The notes beneath the pieces are model-generated. The model was given only the letters and a program-made list of their open reading frames with translations, was not told where the DNA came from and ran no database searches. A stretch of 64,000 bases of DNA, from positions 1 to 64,000 of the forward strand of contig MU271159.1 of assembly GCA_021432605.1 (NCBI GenBank), read 5' to 3'. The DNA comes from Coniochaeta sp. PMI_546 (taxonomy: Eukaryota; Ascomycota; Sordariomycetes; Coniochaetales; Coniochaetaceae). Every line of letters starts with the position of its first letter. Position 1 is the first letter of the stretch. The translations under genes and the position numbers were made by a program. Positions 58,622 to 64,000 of this stretch are shown here, one piece after another.

Positions 58622-60253
58622 CTACCCTGCAAACTGCAACCTCGTAGAAAGCAAGACTTGCTTCCCCTTCTCATTGCCTTGCAAGATACACTCAAAACTG
58701 CTCGCCGCATTCACGTCTCCCGAGCCCTTATATCGCAACACCCGTGGCCAAGGACAAAGATTCCTCGTCACATTCTGCCCCTCCGCATTCGTCGTCTGCG
58801 CAAACAACGTGTTCGGCTCAATTCCCTCTTCCACCCACTTAACCAGCACAGCAAGTGCATCAACAGGAAACGGTCCCACGCCGCCCTGGCAATGTCCGAC
58901 GCCAGGCGCAAAGAACAGCCTAGAGAACTCGTCCAGCTCCTCGTCGCCGCCCATATTCTCCGCCAGCTGCGATCGGTACGTGACTGTGGAGCTGTAAGGG
59001 AGTATCTCGTCCGCCGTGCCGTGCCAGGTGAGGAGTTTGTGGCCGCCCTCCTTGAAAGCCGTCAACTCCGGGTGCTTGAAGCTCATGAGAGGGGTTAACT
59101 CGGCCACGGTTTGCTGGACTTTGGTGTCGAACTCGGCGACGGTCAGGTCTAGGATCTTGTAGGCCGGATCACGCTCTACGAAACTGGAAACGAAGCCCTG
59201 CGCGGCGATGAAAGGGGCGGGGACCAATGTCTTGTTGTCTGCCCCTGGTGCCGTGGCTGCCTGGGCGGCGAAGCTCGCGCCGGGGTTGAGGCCGTACCAG
59301 AGGATCCTACCGTCCTGAGACTGAGGTCCTTCGAGAACTTTTGAAACGATGTCGGCGTGGGTGGCCGTGATGGTGATGTCCTCCGATGGAGCGGTGCAGG
59401 CCACTGTGGAACCTATCATAGTAGTAGGATCAAACCTGCATTTAGTAGGATCGACAATAAGTCCATCCTTTGCACCATCAACCTCATCGCACGTCGATAC
59501 AATGGCAGCTTGGAAGGCGTCAAAGACACACATTGGCGGCGCAACGCCAGCCTCTTCCATCAGCAAAGGAGGCCACGTCGTAGCCATGGCGACCTGCGGC
59601 AAGAATTGAACCGGCGCGTTGGCCAGGATGCCATCAAAGTCACCCGCGTAGCCTTGAGCAGAGACATAACCTTGAAAGCCACCGGCTGAACAGCCTGAGT
59701 AGTAGGACCTCGATGGCACGTTTCCGTAGTATGCTCTGACGGCAGCTCTGCCGACAAGGCTCAGGTCGTGAATCGCCCGAGAGACGAAGTTCTTGAGGAG
59801 CTCCAGGTTGTATTCACCGTGGTTCGTGTTGTTGGCGAGGACCCATGCTCCGATTTGGGGGTTAATGGTGCCGTTGAGAGTAAGGCCTCCCTCGGTATAG
59901 CCTGTGGCATAGCCTTGACTCGTCGGATCAATGGAGAAGCTCGGTCCGTCCGTGGTCGCCAGCCCACCGCCTCCCAAAGCTAGAAAGCGACCGTTCCATT
60001 TGTCAATCGACGGAAGCCATATGCTGATGATCTCCAGGTCCGCAACTCCCGTGTGTGTGACCTCGACGGTCAAGTTGCAGAAGTTGAAGCCTGGTACAGA
60101 GTTGAAGTCTGCGACACTGGCGCCTTTGACTGAAGCGATGCTGAAGCCTGAATCATGGATGGTAGCTAAGCTTATACCTTCGCATATCGGCTTGCAGGTC
60201 TTGTGGGCAAGTGTACCAGCGACAAGAAGCTGTGTGATCGCAGAATGGCGCAT
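58622..60253 (-). CDS. Secreted tannase/feruloyl esterase family protein
   Basis: Single exon of 543 residues from the ATG at 60253. The N-terminus MRHSAITQLLVAGTLAHKTC looks like a signal peptide (basic, then hydrophobic); an upstream in-frame ATG at 60310 would bury it, so 60253 is chosen. Tannase-family marks: FLALGGGGLA, then YATGYTEGG, GCSAGGFQGYVSAQG (Cys-Ser pair at the elbow), LLTWHGTADEILPYSS (catalytic Asp) and FFAPGVGHCQGG (catalytic His next to Cys; the two Cys form the CS-D-HC disulfide known for this family). DVDGAKDGLI-like Ca-site sequence is present as CDEVDGAKDGLIVDP. There are several N-x-S/T glycosylation sites. It likely hydrolyses gallate or feruloyl esters of plant phenolics outside the cell. 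It appears intact. Confidence 0.92.
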   Translation of the reverse strand: MRHSAITQLLVAGTLAHKTCKPICEGISLATIHDSGFSIASVKGASVADFNSVPGFNFCNLTVEVTHTGVADLEIISIWLPSIDKWNGRFLALGGGGLATTDGPSFSIDPTSQGYATGYTEGGLTLNGTINPQIGAWVLANNTNHGEYNLELLKNFVSRAIHDLSLVGRAAVRAYYGNVPSRSYYSGCSAGGFQGYVSAQGYAGDFDGILANAPVQFLPQVAMATTWPPLLMEEAGVAPPMCVFDAFQAAIVSTCDEVDGAKDGLIVDPTKCRFDPTTMIGSTVACTAPSEDITITATHADIVSKVLEGPQSQDGRILWYGLNPGASFAAQAATAPGADNKTLVPAPFIAAQGFVSSFVERDPAYKILDLTVAEFDTKVQQTVAELTPLMSFKHPELTAFKEGGHKLLTWHGTADEILPYSSTVTYRSQLAENMGGDEELDEFSRLFFAPGVGHCQGGVGPFPVDALAVLVKWVEEGIEPNTLFAQTTNAEGQNVTRNLCPWPRVLRYKGSGDVNAASSFECILQGNEKGKQVLLSTRLQFAG

Positions 60254-61655
60254 CTTGGAGGTATCAGCGCTAAGGTGTCCTGAAAAGGGATCCTTCAGGG
60301 CAAAGGTCAAGTGGCTCGAACTCGCGAAGAAGGGGAAGATGATGCTTACCTCTTTACTTATACTGGGATCGTCTTACGGGGGTATCCTGCAAATCCTCCG
60401 AGGCAGTCCAATCCCCTTTTTGGCATATCTCTTCCGATTTCCCATCGTGACGCGGCCTTGCCATCCCAGCTGAATTCGCTACCATGAATCCTGAGCAAGC
60501 AGTCAGGCATGGCTACCCTCGTATCTTGAGGCACCCTTCCGATTGCTTGAAGAATGAGGCATTGATACCATGGGTAAGAGTTGTGACGACGTTGTTGTTG
60601 CCTAGCATCGGATTTAGAGTTGAACTCCGCGAAGTACTGTAACTCAAGCCGTATGGAACAGCTAATGACTGGCGGTGTTCACATCCCGGGAAATTTAAGC
60701 GCGCGCACCTCGCATTGGCGAGCAGCTCTTCCAATGCAGTACCCTTGGCGCTGATAACTCGCGCATGAATTGCAAGCTACCTACGTGAGGCTGATTTCGA
60801 GGCCGTGCGCGACAAGAGCTGTCGACAGACTGATGCAGTCAACATGCAATCGTCTGTGCCAACTCCGATGAAGCCGGCCTGCCTGATGGGGCAGAGATGC
60901 TGAGGCACGATTTCTCCCTGGCGGGAAACGCACCGGACGGAAACGGAACTCGGGACGGGGCCTTGTGAATCATTTGTCATCGCCATGTGGTAAAGCCAGC
61001 AAAGATGACGATGGGCTGTAAAGTCGGACTCGGACGGAGTTCGGGAGATTCCCCACCTCCGATGAAGATGCGGGGTTGCGCCCCTATCCCGCTTCTTTGC
61101 AGCGCGCCCCAGTAGATTTCATCAATGTTGAAGCTGCATCGCGCCCTCTTGAATGGCATCGAACCGTATTAGACATTACCATTAAAACTATCTGCTCCAT
61201 ATCTAGTCTGTTCTGTACAAGCGCTCCTGCTCTTCAGTCTCCATATCCCCCTATGCCCATTTATAACCAAGGCCTCTCGTTCTCGTCCCAAAGCCATTAG
61301 CTTCCCTCTCCTTCCTTAACAACTTCGTCCACACGTGCATCTTCTGCATTGCTCCAGTCAAGATATGCCATCACTTCCTCCAGACTCCATGGCCGAGGAG
61401 TCTTTCCACTGAACCAAGCATTTGCCATACATTTGTAATCAAAACACCATTTATAGGAAGCTGTCGAGAATGGAAGCTTCATTGCTTTTCGATATGCTTG
61501 ATCAGTCAGGGACCAGCTTAATGGCGATCTGGTCCCGCCCCACCCCGATTGACCAGCTCGACTTGGCCAATATGCGCGGCCAGATCTGTTCTACATACTC
61601 TATCCCTGCGACGGATGCAACCCCAGAGTCTCGCGACGTTGGTCAAGTCTGTCAT
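60254..61655. other. Intergenic, no supported gene
   Basis: The upstream region of the tannase-like gene and the sequence leading to the HET remnant. Short ORFs on both strands lack domains. A 145-codon ORF at 61422-61859 changes from unrecognised sequence to an off-frame shadow of the HET remnant and is not called. Confidence 0.35.
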
Positions 61656-62280
61656 AGCAGAGATCAATGGGAGCAACTCCGACTCTTATCCGGTCCAGAA
61701 GCTGCTACACAAGGCGTGATTCCAGCGGCGGTGGGTCATCCAAGAGGTGTCGCTCGCGCACGAGGCAGTGGTCCACTGCGGCGAGAGCACTATCAACTGG
61801 CCGTGGTTCTCAGACGGTCTCGGCGCTCTGCAGCAGGTACAAGGGGATTATGGGTTTGACGAGACGGTCATCAACGCCATTGGCGTGTCGAAAGCCATCC
61901 GGAGGGATCCGGGGACGATGCTGGAGATTCTCTGGGAGTTTCACAGCACCGTCTGCTACGATCCTAGGGACCGCGTTTTTGCCCTCTACGGCCTTGCCGA
62001 CGATTTCAGGGATGCTTCGATGGCGACCGTCGAAGTAGGTGGCGCCGCCGAGTGGCTAGTCGACTATACACGCCACTGGAAGGACACCTACACCTTCTTC
62101 GCTCGATATCTGATCGAGAGTGGCGATGTGGTCGGTATCCTCCGCCACCTGGCCGTTTTCGGTACGCTTTTTAACATCAATCCGTCCAGACCTTCTTGGG
62201 TGCCGAACTGGTCCCAGGAAACGCGAATCGTGCGGGGTGAGTTCCCCGTTACAGTCAACCCATTAGCTTCCCCGAGATAA
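61656..62280 (+). pseudogene. HET-domain protein remnant
   Basis: In one frame the sequence reads SDSYPVQKLLHKA, a TGA at 61717-61719 where relatives have Trp, then FQRRWVIQEVSLAHEAVVHC and CYDPRDRVFALYGLADDF, WLVDYTRHWKDTYTFF and PSWVPNWS, ending at 62280. W-x-x-RRVWV-x-QE and DPRD-[RK]-[VI]-[FY]-ALYGL are hallmarks of the HET (heterokaryon incompatibility) domain and its tail. The N-terminal start of the domain (the YxALSYxWG motif) is not found upstream, and the C-terminal half of a usual HET protein is missing. An in-frame stop plus truncation at both ends make it a pseudogene. Confidence 0.75.
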
Positions 62281-62767
62281 TCCGGGAAGGGAAATTCGCG
62301 GGTATTATCAAGGTGTACGGAAAACAAATCGGAGGAGGTATTTTGGGGCGAATGTGAGAGTTGGCCAGCACATTCGTCCATGGGCGAGGCTGCGGCATAC
62401 ATTCTCGGGCGATTGCTTGGGTGGTCGGACCGGCACTGCGCGGGGCCGCCGCTGGTCCGCGGTACTTGCTGTACAACTCATGCCTGATATTGGGATTAGT
62501 CAGGTGGGAACATTCTGCTTGAATAGCAATGCTTGGCTGCATGAAAAACTGACAGGGAGTTCTGCAACAGTGCACCCTACCGGCCTCCGTAGTTGATGAG
62601 GAGCTTGGGCTGAAAGCCTGGAATCACCACATCATTCTTATCCCCCTCTCCTTAGTCCAGGGCGGCTTCTTGTTCACTCACTCACTCACTCACCTGTTCC
62701 AGACCCAACCATCAATCCAGATTTATGAAGACCCGGGAATAAACCTGCGCGCAATCGGTGACTCACA
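62281..62767. other. Intergenic, no supported gene
   Basis: Possible further decayed HET-gene sequence up to about 62.6 kb (an 80-codon ORF at 62354-62596 without recognised motif), then a CACTCACTCACTCACTCA tetranucleotide tract at about 62,676-62,694. No other feature. Confidence 0.35.
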
Positions 62768-63121
62768 ATGTCCAGACTTTCATCGCGCTTCGCTAGACTG
62801 AGGCCCTTCTCCAATCCGGACCCCGAAAATGACGACCAGAGCGGGGAGGAGACCGAATCCACCACCATCGCCGGCGGCGGCGACATCGGTATACCGCTTG
62901 CGGCGTTGATGCACGGATGCTTGCAAATTAAAGGCAAGTGGATGTACGAGCCAGCAGATGTTCGAGAGCTGATCAGGCTGGTTGAGACGGGTATTGTAAA
63001 GCTTGGCGCAGTGGCTGGAGTAAAGGTGACTGGAAAGTTTGGGCTGGCAGACTATGAAGTTGCATTAGCCAACGCAGCTGAGACCGCAGGCCCTGACACG
63101 CAGACCGCCTTCATTCCCTGA
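62768..63121 (+). pseudogene. C-terminal piece of a zinc-type (medium-chain) alcohol dehydrogenase with foreign N-terminus
   Basis: The 117-codon ORF starts MSRLSSRFARLRPFSNPDPE, an unrelated charged leader. From about residue 45 it reads ALMHGCLQIKGKWMYEPADV, RELIRLVETGIVKLGAVAGV and KVTGKFGLADYEVALANAAE. KGKWMYE-x-x-D-[VI]-x-x-LI-x-L-[VI]-E-x-G and GKFGL-x-x-[WY]-E-x-A are the last helices of fungal zinc-type alcohol dehydrogenases/quinone reductases. The GroES-like and Rossmann domains are missing, so it is a 3' fragment that happens to be open, possibly still translated but without catalytic parts. Confidence 0.6.
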
Positions 63122-63239
63122 AGAAAGTCAAGAAATGATACTAAAAGCATAGATAATTTATCTGGAGCTTGAGCACTAGATCCTCTAATTTGCCTCATTA
63201 CTGATACTCTCGTCTGATAAATGACTCTAACCAGCTACT

Positions 63240-63425
63240 GACCTATCTTTGAGGATGAAGTCGGCTAACCTCCCCAAGCCCCGCAAGTCCCCTTCGATAG
63301 AACCCCTAATGTCGTGGTCAACCTAGCCCCTTGCAGTGCCTCCTTCGAGATCAATAATAATAGCATCGTTGTTTATGTCGATGATGGCATTATCGGGCTT
63401 TACATCACCTACATACTTCCTAGAT
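63240..63425 (-). pseudogene. Protein-kinase-like fragment (catalytic and metal-binding loops)
   Basis: On the minus strand: YVGDVKPDNAIIDINNDAII, then IDLEGGTARG, a TAG, VDHDIRGSIEGDLRGLGRLA and DFI. The pattern GD-x-KPDN-x-[IV]-ID ... A-x-IIDF-GGG-x-x-RGWVD ... [TS]IEGDLQGL is that of fungal serine/threonine kinase-like proteins. The TAG (CTA on plus at 63323-63325) stands where Trp is expected. Flanking kinase lobes are not recognisable, so it is a remnant lying directly beside the next RIP block. Confidence 0.6.
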
Positions 63426-63479
63426 AATAAAGTTCAGCAACCGTATTCTGGGCCTAGGTTGCCTATTTCTCTCTGAGTG

Positions 63480-63895
63480 AGAGAGGAGTCTCAGGAACAT
63501 TCGTTAGTACGAGACTATATTTTTGACTAGTTATTCAGCTTCCTTACCGTCTCGGTCGGTTTTGGCGTATCTTTATCATATTAACGATATTCGAGGGTTG
63601 TAGAAAGGAACGTCGCTATTGTTTTGCTCTCTACGTTATTATTACTACCTTTTAACCTTTTTAAAATCGGCCGTAACTTCTTTGTCTTGGAGCTAATCTT
63701 TATTATAATTTATCTAAATCACTATCGTCGAACGCGAAACGGTTTGTTTCCAACTCCTCGTCGTCTTCTTCGCCTTTTATATCGACCATTATATATTATA
63801 TAACCTACTCGTTGAAATAGATATATTTCTTCTTATTACTCGGTAATATAATATTAAAAGATATCACGTAATATAACTAGGTATAATAATAAGAC
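63480..63895 (+). mobile_element. RIP-mutated remnant, probably the 3' region of an F1-type gypsy element
   Basis: Composition switches to TA/CG-rich RIP type at about 63.55 kb. The segment leads directly into an F1-type LTR at 63896. Its minus strand contains Glu/Asp-rich codons (around 63,750-63,780), which resembles the antisense-frame region found before the 3' LTRs of F1b and F1c. Homology to F1c is only partial, so it may be a relative. It is a fossil, cut by the window end. Confidence 0.45.
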
Positions 63896-64000
63896 TATTA
63901 TAAAACCTACGGTTACGGAAAGGTATCCCGTTAATAAATAAAGAATATATAGGCGAGGCTTATCGTATTATATAGATAAGGGACCTTGGGTTACGTAACC
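63896..64000 (+). repeat. Start of an F1-type LTR, cut by window end
   Basis: It begins TATTATAAAACCTACGG and continues with TATCCCGTTAATAAATAAAG, then AGGCGAGGCTTATCG and GACCTTGGGTTACGTAAC, following the first 105 bp of the F1 LTR. RIP is moderate. It could be a 3' LTR given the preceding sequence; the rest lies outside the window. Confidence 0.75.

Noticed and set aside
1-64000. tRNA and rRNA genes, polyketide or peptide synthase genes
   Set aside because: I looked for B-box-like GGTTCGA words in a cloverleaf setting and for large synthase motifs and found none that hold up; a tRNA scan was not possible.

Overview
This window looks like nuclear DNA of a filamentous ascomycete (Pezizomycotina). 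Short spliceosomal introns of about 45-110 bp interrupt genes of typical fungal families: NACHT_N/NB-ARC NLR, HET, Zn2Cys6 regulators, NmrA-like, tannase/feruloyl esterase, CorA-like and a DUF3435-type recombinase tail. Long stretches are AT-rich, with CA/TG scarce, TA abundant and CG retained, which is the visible signature of repeat-induced point mutation (RIP). Genus cannot be decided by eye. I computed no base statistics and ran no database search; family calls come from motif recognition.

Layout. (1) 1-1.5 kb: mosaic of LTR pieces around the C-terminal tail of a DUF3435/FluG-like tyrosine-recombinase gene, split by a solo LTR with a 5-bp target duplication. (2) 1.46-3.1 kb: remnant of an NLR (NACHT_N + NB-ARC). 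(3) 3.5-9.9 kb: an intact two-exon dimeric-barrel (ABM-like) gene, a four-exon CorA-like membrane protein gene, a three-exon alpha/beta hydrolase gene whose nucleophile-elbow Ser is Cys, and a doubtful coiled-coil gene. (4) 10.6-44.9 kb: a RIP block without intact host genes, made mostly of nested Ty3/gypsy elements of two LTR families (called F1 and F2 here). Two F1 copies and one F2 copy are bounded by paired LTRs and matching target duplications. Order of nesting: F2b(+) sits in F2a(-), and F1c(+) sits in F2b(+); separately F1b(+) sits in F1a(-). F1c is the least mutated and so the youngest. All are broken fossils. (5) 45.2-63.4 kb: a GC-normal gene island holding an NmrA-like regulator, a Zn2Cys6 factor, two alpha/beta hydrolases, an APH/choline-kinase-like phosphotransferase and a secreted tannase/feruloyl esterase. 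Scattered among them are remnants: a WD40 blade, a Zn2Cys6 domain, and pieces of a FAD monooxygenase, HET protein, zinc-type alcohol dehydrogenase and protein kinase. (6) 63.48-64 kb: the next RIP block, entering an F1-type LTR.

How the genes may work together. The NmrA-like protein, Zn2Cys6 factor, three hydrolase/esterase genes, phosphotransferase and monooxygenase remnant could be an eroded aromatic-ester catabolic or secondary-metabolite locus; that is inference from neighbourhood only. The NLR, HET, WD40 and Cys-elbow hydrolase pieces point to allorecognition/innate-immunity type genes decaying at the margins of the repeat blocks. The features I find most worth following are an antisense coiled-coil reading frame retained in the 3' region of two F1 copies, and the Ser-to-Cys hydrolase.
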